A stretch of 64,000 bases of DNA from Verrucosispora sioxanthis (GTDB lineage: Bacteria; Actinomycetota; Actinomycetes; Mycobacteriales; Micromonosporaceae). Both the position numbers and the translations under genes were made by a program. Where the stretch lies: positions 164,331-228,330 of the forward strand of contig NZ_SAIY01000011.1 in assembly GCF_010560025.1 (NCBI RefSeq), read 5' to 3'. This document shows, in pieces, positions 41,095 through 50,119 of the stretch (its first letter is position 1; the number at the start of each line of letters is the position of its first letter). The notes beneath the pieces were generated by a model. It worked only from the letters and a program-made list of their open reading frames with translations. It made no database searches and was not told the origin of the DNA.

Positions 41095-42411
41095 GTGGGC
41101 GGCTATGGCGTGCAGGTCACGCTGGTGTTCGTGTTGGTGTTGGTGAACGCGGTGTTCGCGGGCAGCGAGATGGCGTTGGTGTCGCTACGGGAGAGCCAGC
41201 TGCAGCGACTGGAGCGCACCTCCCGGGCCGGGCGGGTGCTGGCGAAGCTGGCGCGGGACCCGAACCGGTTCCTGGCCACGATCCAGATCGGTATCACCCT
41301 GGCCGGTTTCCTGGCGTCGGCCGCGGCGGCGGTGTCCCTGGCCGAGCCGCTCGTGGGCCCCTTGGGCTTCCTCGGTGGCGCGGCGGAGCCGGTGTCCATC
41401 GTCGTCGTCACCATCATCCTGACCTTCGTCACCCTGATGCTGGGTGAGCTGGCGCCGAAGCGGATCGCGATGCAGCGCGCCGAGGGTTGGGCGCTGCTGG
41501 TCGCTCGGCCTCTGGACGCGTTGTCGGCGTTCTCCCGTCCGGCGGTGTGGCTGCTGAGCAGGGCCAGCGACGCGGTGGTGCGCCTGGCCGGCGGTGACCC
41601 CCGCGCCCGCCGGGAGGAGGTCACCACCGAGGAGTTGCGGGACATGGTCGCCGCGCAGCGCAACCTCACCCCGGAACACCGGATGATCATTTCGGGGGCG
41701 TTCGAGGTGGCCGAGCGGATCCTGCGGGAGATCCTCGTTCCGCGCCGCGAGGTGGTCACCCTGTCCGAGGCGTTGACCGCGCCGCAGGCGTTGCGTGAGT
41801 TGGGCAGGTCGGGGCAGACCCGTGCCCCCGTCGTGGGTCGCGGCGGCCTGGACGACACCGTCGGTGTGGTGCACCTGCGGGACCTGCTCGACCAGGAAGG
41901 CCCGGTCGCCGAGCACGCCAGCCCGCCGGTGTACCTGCCGGAGACGTTGAAGGTGACCGAGGCGATCCGGGAGCTGCGCGCCCAGAGGCAGCAGTTCGCC
42001 CTGGTGGTGGACGAGCGGGGCTCCATCGACGGGATCGTCACGATGGAGGACCTGGTCGAGGAGATCGTCGGGGAGATCTACGACGAGACCGACCGGGACG
42101 TGCAGGCCGTCGTCCGGGAGGCCGACGGGGCGCTGCTGATGCCGGGTGGCTTCCCGCTGCACGACCTGACCGACGTCGGCATCGACCTTGACGAGGACAT
42201 CCTCGAAGCCGGGGACTACACGACCGTGGCGGGTCTGCTCCTGGCCCACCTCGGCCACATTCCGAAGGCTTCCGGTGAGGTGATCGAGCTGCCGGGTCTG
42301 TCCGCTCAGGTGGCGGAGGTGACCGGGCGGGCCATCACCCGGGTGCGCCTGCGCACCATCCCGGTGCGTGCCGACGGGCACGAAGCCGGCGAGGACGAGA
42401 CAACCTCTTGA
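41095..42411 (+). CDS. DUF21/CBS/CorC_HlyC membrane protein
   Basis: 438 residues, third paralogue, divergent from the other two. DUF21 domain (VFVLVLVNAVFAGSEMALVS, IQIGITLAGFLASAAAAVSL, LMLGELAPKRIAMQ), CBS pair (LREILVPRREVVTLSEALTA, QQFALVVDERGSIDGIVTME, DLVEEIVGEIYDE) and CorC_HlyC domain (VAGLLLAHLGHIPKASGEVI). GTG 41095 has GAGGAG at 14 nt, which is long; an in-frame GTG at 41110 is an alternative. The three genes back to back suggest a metal-efflux or magnesium-homeostasis set. Confidence 0.9.
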   Translation: MGGYGVQVTLVFVLVLVNAVFAGSEMALVSLRESQLQRLERTSRAGRVLAKLARDPNRFLATIQIGITLAGFLASAAAAVSLAEPLVGPLGFLGGAAEPVSIVVVTIILTFVTLMLGELAPKRIAMQRAEGWALLVARPLDALSAFSRPAVWLLSRASDAVVRLAGGDPRARREEVTTEELRDMVAAQRNLTPEHRMIISGAFEVAERILREILVPRREVVTLSEALTAPQALRELGRSGQTRAPVVGRGGLDDTVGVVHLRDLLDQEGPVAEHASPPVYLPETLKVTEAIRELRAQRQQFALVVDERGSIDGIVTMEDLVEEIVGEIYDETDRDVQAVVREADGALLMPGGFPLHDLTDVGIDLDEDILEAGDYTTVAGLLLAHLGHIPKASGEVIELPGLSAQVAEVTGRAITRVRLRTIPVRADGHEAGEDETTS

Positions 42412-42669
42412 CAAGCCTGGCCGACAACTAGCGATCGCGTGCTGTGGGGTGAGGGCCGCACTCCACAAGGGCCGCACCGACACGCACACGACACTACCCG
42501 AGAGTAATGCTCCGGATGCACTCAGCTACTTCTCAGGTGGCGTTGGTAGTTTCCCGGCGCGACGGCATCCATTATGGACGGCGTTGATCTCGTTGTGACA
42601 CAAGGATCCTCGTGGAATTTCCACGGGATCCGGGTGTCGCGCGTCCGGTGGTCGTCGAGGGAGAGGTTC

Positions 42670-43749
42670 GTGGTGTTCAAGAAGATGCTGGGCGCGTTCG
42701 GGGTGGGCGGCCCCAGCGTCGATACCGTCCTGTCCAATCCGAGCACCCGCCCGGGGTTGATGCTGGCCGGTCAGGTGAACCTGACCGGCGGCAGCCACGA
42801 CGTGGAGATCGACCACATCACCGTCGGCCTGGTCACCCGGGTCGAGGTCGACGGCGCGGAGGAGGGGTACGACGCCCTCGTCGAGTTCCACCGCGTGCAG
42901 GTCGCCGGCGGCCTGCACCTGCGCGAGGGCCAGCAGTTGTCGCTGCCGTTGCAGGTGGCGGTGCCGTGGGAGACCCCGGTGACCGACCTGTACGGGCAGC
43001 ACCTGCACGGCATGACCATGGGCCTGCGCACCGAGGTGGCCATCCGCGGCGCGGTCGACAAGGGCGACCTCGACCCGGTGTACGTGCACCCGCTGCCGGT
43101 GCAGGAACGCATCCTGGATGCCTTCGGCCGGCTCGGCTTCCAGTTCAAGGGCGCCGACCTGGAACGCGGGCACATCTCCGGGTTGCACCAGAGCCTGCCG
43201 TTCTACCAGGAGATCGAGTACTACGCCGCCCCGCAGTACGCCCACGCCGTCAACGAGGTCGAGCTGACCTTCGTCGCCAACGAGCACCGCGTCGACGTCG
43301 TCCTCGAGTTCGACAAGCGCGGCGGCCTGTTTACCAGCGGCCACGACTCCTACGGCCGCTACCACGCCGCACACGCCGACGCCGACCGCGTCGACTGGGC
43401 CGCGCAGGTCGACGGCTGGGTCCGCCAGGCCCTCGACAGCTACCAGAGCACGCTCGCCGGCCACGGTTACGCCCCGCCCGCCCAAGGCCACGGAAACCCC
43501 GGCTATCCGCCGCCGCCCGGCTACGGGGAGCCCGCCTACGGCGCCCCCGGCTACGGGCACGCCGGGTACGGCCATCCCGGCGGGCACTACAAGGACGAGC
43601 ACCACCACGAGCGGCACGGTGGCCCCGGCATGGGTGCCGTCGCCGCCGGTGTGGTCGGTGGCGCCGCGCTCGGCTTCGCCGGCGGCATGGTCGCCGACGA
43701 GGTCTTCGACTCCTTCGGCGAGGACGAGGGCAGCGACGAGGAGGAGTGA
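42670..43749 (+). CDS. spo0M: Spo0M-family sporulation-control protein
   Basis: 359 residues. The N-terminal 250 residues are the arrestin-like Spo0M domain (FKKMLGAFGVGGPSVDTVLS, VNLTGGSHDVEIDHITVGLV, VPWETPVTDLYGQHL, LGFQFKGADLERGH). The C-terminal 100 residues are Gly/Tyr/Pro/His-rich (PGYPPPPGYGEPAYGAPGYG), then a Gly/Ala segment and an acidic tail. GTG 42670 (or GTG 42673) lies after GGGAGAGG. In Bacillus and actinomycetes Spo0M acts at entry into sporulation. The 258-nt leader upstream holds no second gene. Confidence 0.93.
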   Translation: MVFKKMLGAFGVGGPSVDTVLSNPSTRPGLMLAGQVNLTGGSHDVEIDHITVGLVTRVEVDGAEEGYDALVEFHRVQVAGGLHLREGQQLSLPLQVAVPWETPVTDLYGQHLHGMTMGLRTEVAIRGAVDKGDLDPVYVHPLPVQERILDAFGRLGFQFKGADLERGHISGLHQSLPFYQEIEYYAAPQYAHAVNEVELTFVANEHRVDVVLEFDKRGGLFTSGHDSYGRYHAAHADADRVDWAAQVDGWVRQALDSYQSTLAGHGYAPPAQGHGNPGYPPPPGYGEPAYGAPGYGHAGYGHPGGHYKDEHHHERHGGPGMGAVAAGVVGGAALGFAGGMVADEVFDSFGEDEGSDEEE

Positions 43750-43854
43750 ACCGCCTGCGATCCACAGTGGAGCCGACCACCCACTCCATGATCTAATTCG
43801 ACAGGTTTGTCCGCAGCCGACCGGATTGTCTGGTCGGATTTCGAAGGAGTGTGC

Positions 43855-44076
43855 ATGCCCGTCACCGCCGACCTCACCAAGCTGGTCGACAAGGCCTACC
43901 AGGACAAGACCCTCACCGAGATCGTCGACGCCCCGGTGTCCGCCCTCGCCGGGGTCAGCGACGGCGACGCCAAGCTACTCAAGGACGCCTTCAACATCAC
44001 CACCGTCGGCGACCTCGGCCGCAACCCGTACTTCCGCACCGCCAACGCCCTGGTCGCCCTCACCGGCGGCAAGTAG
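43855..44076 (+). CDS. Conserved small protein, 73 aa
   Basis: MPVTADLTKLVDKAYQDKTL then EIVDAPVSALAGVSDGDAKL and LKDAFNITTVGDLGRNPYFR. AAGGAG lies 5 nt before ATG 43855. The sequence is helical with an ISALAGVSDGDAxxL motif reminiscent of a helix-hairpin-helix fold that ends helical proteins. Function unknown. A strong hairpin follows its stop. It sits between Spo0M and a YeaQ-type protein, so a link to stress or differentiation is plausible only from position. Confidence 0.75.
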   Translation: MPVTADLTKLVDKAYQDKTLTEIVDAPVSALAGVSDGDAKLLKDAFNITTVGDLGRNPYFRTANALVALTGGK

Positions 44077-44084
44077 CACCCGCC

Positions 44085-44129
44085 CCGATGCCCGGTGGCC
44101 CGGATACCCTCCAGGCCGCCGGGCATCGG
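44085..44129 (+). terminator. Hairpin terminator after the 73-aa gene
   Basis: CCGATGCCCGG pairs with CCGGGCATCGG (11 bp), with a second inner GGCC/GGCC pair, followed by CTTGTTCT. It separates the 73-aa gene from the YeaQ-type gene. Confidence 0.75.
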
Positions 44130-44249
44130 CTTGTTCTGCCTTCCGTCCCTGCTGCCGTCCGTGATGGCTCGCGGGGCTGGTTTCGGCGGTTGCGGGGCAG
44201 GGCAATGATCGGAGCCGACGACAAACCCCCTGTTGGAGGGACGGCTCTC

Positions 44250-44522
44250 GTGGAAGTTACCGGCTTCTTCACCGCGATCATCATCGGTCTGGTCATCGGC
44301 GCGCTCGGCCGCCTGGTGGTGCCGGGCAAGCAGAACATCCCGATCTGGCTGACCCTGCTCATCGGCGTGGTCGCCGCGATCCTCGGCACCCTCGTCGCCG
44401 GCGCCCTCGGCGTCGACGACACCGCCGGCATCGACTGGATCGAACTGGCCATCCAGGTCGTCTTCGCCGCGATCGGCGTCGCCATCGCCGCCGGCGCCTA
44501 CGGCCGCCGCCGCGTTCACTGA
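44250..44522 (+). CDS. GlsB/YeaQ/YmgE-family stress-response membrane protein
   Basis: 90 residues. EVTGFFTAIIIGLVIGALGR, LVVPGKQNIPIWLTLLIGVV, AAILGTLVAGALGV, AIQVVFAAIGVAIAAGAYGR: a three-helix, Gly-rich membrane protein of the transglycosylase-associated family. GTG 44250 follows GGAGGG at 9 nt. Members of this family are induced in envelope or general stress. The gene converges with the NUDIX remnant. Confidence 0.9.
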   Translation: MEVTGFFTAIIIGLVIGALGRLVVPGKQNIPIWLTLLIGVVAAILGTLVAGALGVDDTAGIDWIELAIQVVFAAIGVAIAAGAYGRRRVH

Positions 44523-45056
44523 CCGCCACTGAGGGTCAGCGTCACTGACCTCCTGGGGAGTCCACCATCGGATACCTCGGAATTCGCCGGGGTCGGGGGT
44601 GAACACCTGATCGCGGCTACTGGCTAGAACGAACCACAGGCTGACATCGGTGTGCCGTTGTTCCGACGTGCCGACGGTCTCCGTGACGGTGAGGAAGAGG
44701 GGACGTTCACCAAGTTGGGGGAGGAACACGGCCGGGACACCGAGTTCCTCCGCCGTTTCGCGCCGCACGGTGTCTGCCGGGTGCTCGCCGGGTTCGACGT
44801 GACCGCCGGCGGGTAGCCACAGGCCGGCCTTGATGTGGTCTACCAGGAGGACACTTCCATCCAGGTCGTCGTGCAGGAGAAAGTAAGCGACCAGGTGCGG
44901 CGAGGGGGTCCGCGGCTTTACGCGGCGGAACACGTCGTCGGTCTCGCGGAGCCAGGCGAGGGACTCCTGACGATGACGAGCCTCAAGGTCGTCGTAGGGT
45001 TGCAGCTTGTCGATGAGCGCGTAGATCTCGTCGAGAAGCTTGGGCGCCGCATGCAT
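44520..45056 (-). pseudogene. NUDIX hydrolase with lost 3' end
   Basis: ATG 45056 begins a normal NUDIX protein (HAAPKLLDEIYALIDKLQPY) with the Nudix box GGHVEPGEHPADTVRRETAE followed by ELG, then HTDVSLWFVLASSRDQVFTP and FRGIRWWTPQEVSDADPQW. The domain is complete except for the last helix, after which the frame runs on with no stop through the antisense of the YeaQ and 73-aa genes, giving non-protein-like sequence to 43896. The true end was probably lost at the junction near 44520. Catalytic residues are intact, so residual activity is possible. Substrate unknown. Confidence 0.55.
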
Positions 45057-45231
45057 CGGCTCAGTCTCTCAGTGCGCGAGGACCGTCCGGATCTGCCGCG
45101 GTAGCGCTCGTGATCGAAGGTGGAATCGGCGCGTGCTGGCGGCCGATCGTAGCCGAATAGCGAACGTCGGGCGTCCCGGACGTCGGGGCATGATGGTGGG
45201 TGCGGATGATGGCGAAGCCGGAGGCAGTGAC

Positions 45232-45750
45232 GTGAACGGAGTGCTTACCATCGATGAGCGCCGCGTCGTTGGTTGTGCGCACCAACTTGGGCTCATACTG
45301 AGCAGTCGATGGCCAGATGTAGCCGCTCACTTGCTCGCACAAGGGGCGGAGTGGGAAGCGGTCGCGGAGCTTGCCGGCCTGTCTCGGATGGCGTCGCCTT
45401 GGGTTGTGGACCAGTTGGTGCCCGAGTTGCTGGCTGAACTTGCGATCACTGAGTTGCCCGCAGACGAGGCCAGCGAGTTGGTCGGACGGTTGGTTGGGCA
45501 GGCGGTAGCTGCGCGAACAGACTCTGACGAGTTCGCGGCGGTCCGGGAACTGGCGCGACTGAGCCCATCCCTCGGCTACCCCCTCGGCGTGATCGGCGAC
45601 GCCTACTACGCATCGGAATGGCTGGACTGCGAGTGCCATGCCGATTCGCCCGAACGTGACGCGGCGGCTGCTTTGGAAGCCAGCCTACGCACCAGCAACC
45701 CGTTGGACGTCGACTCCGGGTTGCTATTGGCTGTGACGGCCGTCGTGTGA
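45232..45750 (+). CDS. Hypothetical protein, 172 aa
   Basis: Not recognised. GTG 45232 has GGAGG 7 nt upstream; an ATG at 45190 is also in frame. The sequence is helical and soluble: VLTIDERRVVGCAHQLGLIL, EWEAVAELAGLSRMASPWVV, DELSELVGRL-type repeats and a C-terminal LLLAVTAVV. Codon usage is that of a host gene, less GC-biased than neighbours in places. It has no membrane helix. Located between the NUDIX remnant and an alpha/beta hydrolase. Confidence 0.6.
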   Translation: MNGVLTIDERRVVGCAHQLGLILSSRWPDVAAHLLAQGAEWEAVAELAGLSRMASPWVVDQLVPELLAELAITELPADEASELVGRLVGQAVAARTDSDEFAAVRELARLSPSLGYPLGVIGDAYYASEWLDCECHADSPERDAAAALEASLRTSNPLDVDSGLLLAVTAVV

Positions 45751-45913
45751 CGTCAGCCGGACCACGGGTGCATCCGGATCTGCCGCATCTGGGCGCTACG
45801 CCGAGTACCAGCAAGCGGGGTGGCCGGTGGCCGTACCCATCACCTGCAGCGTGTGGGTCTGCCCACGGCGGAACGTCTTGAACTCGTAGGCGACGGTAGG
45901 AAAGGCTCAGGGC

Positions 45914-46603
45914 ATGCCTGCGCTGATGGACATCGTGGTCGGGGATTTGCACTTCGCGCTGCGGGTATGGCAAGCCGTTGACGAGTACAAGACGCCCGCC
46001 GTGTTGCTCCATGCCACCGGAAAGACTGCACGCGACTGGGACGTGATCGCCTCGGGCCTGTGTGCTGAGCGGACGGTATACGCCGTCGACCTGCGGGGCC
46101 ACGGCGCCAGTGATTGGCCCGGCACCTACAGCCTGCAACTGTTCGCACAAGACGTCATCGGCATCCTGGACCAACTGGACATCGGCACGGTGGACTTGGG
46201 CGGCCATTCCCTCGGCGGTCTGGTGGCTTGTCGAGTTGCCGCCGAACCGCAGGGACACGTCCGCAAACTCGTACTTGAGGACATCGGTTTCCCGCACCCT
46301 CGGCCGCCGGGACTTCCCGACCGTCCTGCGGGGGACCTGCCCTTCGACTGGCACATGGTGGAGCAGGTCCGGCCTGAGATCGACGATCCAGATCCAGGAT
46401 GGGCCGACATCGTCGACCGGATCACGGCACCCACGCTGCTCATCGGTGGCGGAGCAGCGAGCCCGGTCCCACAGGAGCACGTCGCCGAACTCGCCGACCG
46501 GTTGGCCGACGCCCAGCTGACGACGATCGCTGCCGGCCATCTAGTTCACGAGACCGTTCCAGACGAGTACCTCAGGACCCTGATCGCATTCCTTAGCGAG
46601 TGA
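45914..46603 (+). CDS. Alpha/beta-fold hydrolase
   Basis: 229 residues. Oxyanion-hole region AVLLHATGKTARDWDVIASG, the strand-loop VYAVDLRGHGASDWPGTYSL, nucleophile elbow LGGHSLGGLVACRVA (Ser in GHSLGG), an Asp/Glu region, and the catalytic His in AAGHLVHETVPDEYLRTLIA. GGAAAGG precedes ATG 45914. A short cap region between residues 130 and 165 is typical of small esterases or haloalkane/epoxide-type hydrolases. Substrate unknown. Confidence 0.9.
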   Translation: MPALMDIVVGDLHFALRVWQAVDEYKTPAVLLHATGKTARDWDVIASGLCAERTVYAVDLRGHGASDWPGTYSLQLFAQDVIGILDQLDIGTVDLGGHSLGGLVACRVAAEPQGHVRKLVLEDIGFPHPRPPGLPDRPAGDLPFDWHMVEQVRPEIDDPDPGWADIVDRITAPTLLIGGGAASPVPQEHVAELADRLADAQLTTIAAGHLVHETVPDEYLRTLIAFLSE

Positions 46604-46723
46604 TCGACCATCCGCTCATGCCGCCGATCGCGCGCGGCGCTCAGTCGGGGCCTTCATGCGTCGTGATCGGCCGTGCGGTCGATGTTCGAAAGTAGCAGCC
46701 GGCCGTGCTTCCGGCCAGGCGTG

Positions 46724-47164
46724 CTACGAGATCAACGAGGTGAGTTCGGCGACGAGACGTCGCATGTCCTCGCCACTGTCGAGGGTCACCACGACAGAGG
46801 CCTCCCACGCTTCCGCTTCGTAGCCCTGGGGACCTCGGATGACGAAACGGAGGCTGACATGACCGCGTCCGTCGTGCGTCGCGTCGATGCGGAGCTCATG
46901 TTCGAGTGACTGCCAGCTACGCACGCCATCCCAGCCGTAAAACGACTCAGCCAGAGAGTCCGTCCAGGCGACGATCCCGTCACCGTCGAGCGTGCGGACC
47001 GAGGTCGCAGCGTTGACGCCGGCATCGCCCACCTCACATCGAAGGTCGAGCACCAGGTCATCCCAAGGTCTGTGGGGACTACGAAGGCGTACGGACCCTC
47101 GGCCCGGTTCGGCCGTGAGCTCGATGCCATCATCCAACTGCCGGAGCACGAGGCAGAGCATGCC
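46724..47164 (-). CDS. DUF6228-family protein
   Basis: 146 residues from ATG 47164. The family pattern is visible in RSPHRPWDDLVLDLRCEVGD, TSVRTLDGDGIVAWTDSLAE, FYGWDGVRSWQSLEHELRID, ATHDGRGHVSLRFVIRGPQG. These are typical immunity- or polymorphic-toxin-associated small proteins of Streptomyces and Micromonospora, with no known activity. The frame is open up to 47386 into the flanking IS end, but codons beyond 47164 look non-coding. The ISL3 element starts about 160 nt upstream and may have separated it from its promoter. Confidence 0.65.
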   Translation of the reverse strand, partial: GMLCLVLRQLDDGIELTAEPGRGSVRLRSPHRPWDDLVLDLRCEVGDAGVNAATSVRTLDGDGIVAWTDSLAESFYGWDGVRSWQSLEHELRIDATHDGRGHVSLRFVIRGPQGYEAEAWEASVVVTLDSGEDMRRLVAELTSLIS

Positions 47165-47320
47165 AGTGATGCGAGCCGACCTCGCGCTGATTTTCAATCC
47201 CCGGTGGCTCAGCCGGTTCACTCTTCTGCCGCGATCCGGTACGAGCGCGGCTAAACGATTGTGGTCGGCAAGTGCGTCGTGTGGCGTGGATGATTGCTCG
47301 ACAAGCGTCCTCGGCTCCTC

Positions 47321-49031
47321 AGTGTCGGCGACGCGTGAAATCGGGCTCTGGCACACATTCTGTGATTGATCTTGTTGATGGCTCACGGGGTGGTCAGGAC
47401 GCGTTTGCGGAGGAGGTCGAGGTTCGCGCGGCCATACATTTGTCGCTTGATCGTCTTGATGCGGTTGACCTGGCCTTCGACGGGGCCTGAGCTCCAGGGC
47501 TGGGTGAGGCCGGCGACGACGGCGTCACGGTCGCTGGCCAGGCCGGCGGCGAAGCCGCGGATCTCGGGGTATCCGGCATGGCGGGCGCGGTTGATCCAGG
47601 CGTCGAGGTGTTGCCCGGTGCCGTGGTGGCGGACCAGGGCGGCGAACCCGCGGGCGAGGTCGGCGACGGTGTCGAGGTCGGGGCAGCGGCGGCGGGCGTC
47701 GGTGAGGTTGATGCGGTCGTCGTCGGTGAGTTTGTGGCCGGGTCGCATGATCCAGGCGGTGATCCGCCGGGCCGACGGCACCCGTACTGCGGTCGCAGGG
47801 GTGGGGCGGGTGCGGTTGATGGCGAGCCAGTCCCGCAGTACCCGCAAGCTGCCCCGGTAGCCGCGGGCCACGATCTCGGCGTGCAGCACGGCTGTCTGGT
47901 GGACGCCGTCGGTGAGGCGTTGCCGAAGGTAGGAGTGGAACGGGGCGAGGACGCTGGGTCGGCTGCTGGCGTTCGGGCCGATCAACGCTTCGGCGGTGGT
48001 GGCGTGGGCGTACTTGCGGGCGGTTCTGACGTTCATGTCGAGCTGGCGGGCGGTCGCGCTTATCGACAGTCCTTCGGCTCGCAGGGCGTGCACGGCCGTG
48101 TGGCGTTGGCGGGTGTTCGCCGCCCGCCGTCCCGTCCTGACGGGCTCGTCGGCCGGAGCGGTCAGGGCAGATGTCGGTTCGTCGTGGGTGCGTAGGCAGC
48201 GGCGGTGTCCACGGATGACTTTCTCGACGGTGTCGCTGAGGTTCTTCAGCAGGTGCCACCGGTCGGCGACCTGGATCGCGTCAGGTGCTCCCTTGCGGGC
48301 GCCCTCGGCGTAGCTGCCGCCTCGGTCGCGGCAGATGATCTGAACGCCAGGGTGGTCGCGCAGCCAGGCGGCGAGGGTGTCGGCGGTGCGGTCGGGCAGA
48401 ACGTCGATCGGCCGGCGGGTGTGCATGTCGAGCAGCACCGTCGCGTATCGGTGCCCACGGCGGCGGGCGAAGTCGTCGACGCCCAGCACCGTCGGCGTCA
48501 TCGGCGACGGGTCGGGCATCCGGCGGATCATCCGGATCAACGTGGAGCGGGACACCGACACGGTAAACCGCTGCGCCAACCGGCTGCCCGGTCGGCCGCC
48601 CAACGCCGCCGCGACGGCTTGCAGATCACCTGTCGCGAGGACCGTGTGGCGGGCATGCCTTCGGGTCAGCCCCGGCATCTGCTCGACGAACGTCTGCCGT
48701 CTGCATTCGGCGTTCACGCAGGCGAATCGGCGGATCGTCAACGCGACCAGCACCTCGTGGCTACCCAACCTGACATCGGCCAGCCGCCGCAGATAGCGAC
48801 CGTGCACCGTGGTCGACCAAGCGCCGCAGACCCCGCACGGCGCCCGCACCGTCTGCGTCGCCGCGTCGATCCTGACCGTGATGCCCCGAACCACCACCGC
48901 TTCCAACCGCAGGCCTGTCAGGTGCGGCAGCAACGCCGGAATGATCTCCACCTGGGCACCCAACCCGAACTACCGGCGAGCGCGACTCACAAAATGTGTG
49001 CCAGAGCCCGATTTCACGCGCCGACGACACT
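47321..49031 (-). mobile_element. ISL3-family insertion sequence (complete)
   Basis: About 1.71 kb, bounded by 45-bp imperfect inverted repeats at 47321-47365 and 48987-49031 that share GTGAAATCGGGCTCTGGCAC and continue ACATT[C/T]TGTGA. One transposase gene fills the element. I could not identify an exact 8-bp target duplication next to the repeats. Confidence 0.85.
47383..48963 (-). CDS. ISL3-family transposase
   Basis: 526 residues. The N-terminal zinc finger (APCGVCGAWST, then ACVNAECRRQTFVEQ) is followed by a helix-turn-helix and the DDE core: first Asp in TPTVLGVDDFARRRGHRYAT, second in VQIICRDRGGSYAEGARKGA, then VADRWHLLKNLSDTVEKVIR, and the Glu in SSGPVEGQVNRIKTIKRQMY. A central helix-turn-helix (ISATARQLDMNVRTARKYA) is inserted. 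All catalytic residues and the full length are present, so it looks active. The flanking terminal repeats match the element ends. Confidence 0.93.
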   Translation of the reverse strand: MGAQVEIIPALLPHLTGLRLEAVVVRGITVRIDAATQTVRAPCGVCGAWSTTVHGRYLRRLADVRLGSHEVLVALTIRRFACVNAECRRQTFVEQMPGLTRRHARHTVLATGDLQAVAAALGGRPGSRLAQRFTVSVSRSTLIRMIRRMPDPSPMTPTVLGVDDFARRRGHRYATVLLDMHTRRPIDVLPDRTADTLAAWLRDHPGVQIICRDRGGSYAEGARKGAPDAIQVADRWHLLKNLSDTVEKVIRGHRRCLRTHDEPTSALTAPADEPVRTGRRAANTRQRHTAVHALRAEGLSISATARQLDMNVRTARKYAHATTAEALIGPNASSRPSVLAPFHSYLRQRLTDGVHQTAVLHAEIVARGYRGSLRVLRDWLAINRTRPTPATAVRVPSARRITAWIMRPGHKLTDDDRINLTDARRRCPDLDTVADLARGFAALVRHHGTGQHLDAWINRARHAGYPEIRGFAAGLASDRDAVVAGLTQPWSSGPVEGQVNRIKTIKRQMYGRANLDLLRKRVLTTP

Positions 49032-49285
49032 CAGGGACGTGGATCTCTGCACGCTTTGGCGTACCTGCCTGCGCATCCAGTCCTGTACGCCCCACTGGTT
49101 GCGCCGTCGAACTACGTAGCCGCGTGTCGGCAGGGCTTTCGGGCCTCAGCGGCCAAGGCCGCTGGGTAAACGGCTGCCCTACGGGTCGGTCCTTCCCCGC
49201 CTCCCGGTGTTTCGCTGCGCAGCTCGGATGACGCGGATGCCGGTAGTCTCTCGGGCGAGGCCGTTCGCCGGACGGAGGACACGAC

Positions 49286-50119
49286 GTGCTCGGTGAGTCA
49301 TCTTCGACAGCGCCCGCGCAGCCCGTAGCCTTCCGAAGCCTCGACGGGCTCCGGCTGGCGGGGACATATGTAGCGCCAGCGATACCATCGACTTCGGTCA
49401 CAGTGCTCGTACATGGCGGCGGTGTCACCCGGGATGAGGGCGGTTTCTTCGCACGCTTGGCGGACGGACTCGCCGGGGGCGGTATCGCGTCCTTGCGGTT
49501 CGACTTGCGGGGGCACGGTGAGAGCGAAGGGCGCCAGGAGGATCTGACCATCTCCGGCGTGCTCAACGACATCCGCGCCGCACTGACACATGCCAGGACC
49601 CTCGTCGGCTTGGTGCCGGCGCATCTGCTCGGTGCCAGCTTCGGCGGTGGCATCTGCGGCTTCTACGCCGCGCGCTATCCCAAGGCGCTGGCGAAGTTGG
49701 TTTTGATCAATCCTTTGATCAACTATAAGAAGCGTTTCATCGACGACAAGCCGTACTGGACCGACGACCAGATCGATGACGCTGCTGGACGCCAGTTGCT
49801 GCAACAGGGTTTCCTGCCGCACTCGCCGACATTCAAGCTCGGTCGCCCGCTGTTGAACGAGGTGTTCTATCTGCGACCCGACCAGGCGGTCGATCAGATC
49901 AGGGTTCCGACGCTGGTCCTGCACGGCACCGGTGACACGTTCATCCCCGTGCAGAGCTCCCGCGACTTCATCGAGAAACTGGCTGGCCCGGCCAAGTTGA
50001 TCGAGATCGAAGGAGCGCAGCACGGAATCGCGGCGCACGACGATCCCCAGTACCTGGATCCGCGAACCCAGGCTTGGCAAGCCGCAGCGATCCAGTCGAT
50101 CACCGAGTGGTTGTCCTGA
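49286..50119 (+). CDS. Alpha/beta hydrolase (esterase/lipase-like)
   Basis: 277 residues. Oxyanion-hole segment VTVLVHGGGVTRDEGGFFAR, DLRGHGESEGRQEDLTISGV, nucleophile elbow LLGASFGGGICGFYAARYPK (Ser in GASFGG), catalytic Asp in VLHGTGDTFIPVQSSRDFIE and His in EGAQHGIAAHDDPQYLDPRT. GTG 49286 has GGAGGACACGAC upstream. It resembles serine hydrolases of the peptidase S9/lysophospholipase type. Located right after the ISL3 element and convergent with an XRE regulator. Confidence 0.9.
   Translation: MLGESSSTAPAQPVAFRSLDGLRLAGTYVAPAIPSTSVTVLVHGGGVTRDEGGFFARLADGLAGGGIASLRFDLRGHGESEGRQEDLTISGVLNDIRAALTHARTLVGLVPAHLLGASFGGGICGFYAARYPKALAKLVLINPLINYKKRFIDDKPYWTDDQIDDAAGRQLLQQGFLPHSPTFKLGRPLLNEVFYLRPDQAVDQIRVPTLVLHGTGDTFIPVQSSRDFIEKLAGPAKLIEIEGAQHGIAAHDDPQYLDPRTQAWQAAAIQSITEWLS

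Noticed and set aside
43896..44520. C-terminal 200-residue extension of the NUDIX protein
   Set aside because: It is antisense to two good genes (YeaQ type and the 73-aa protein) and has no domain features.
47321..49031. CRISPR-like or other repeat array at the IS ends
   Set aside because: Only two copies, inverted and at the borders of a transposase gene; they are terminal inverted repeats.
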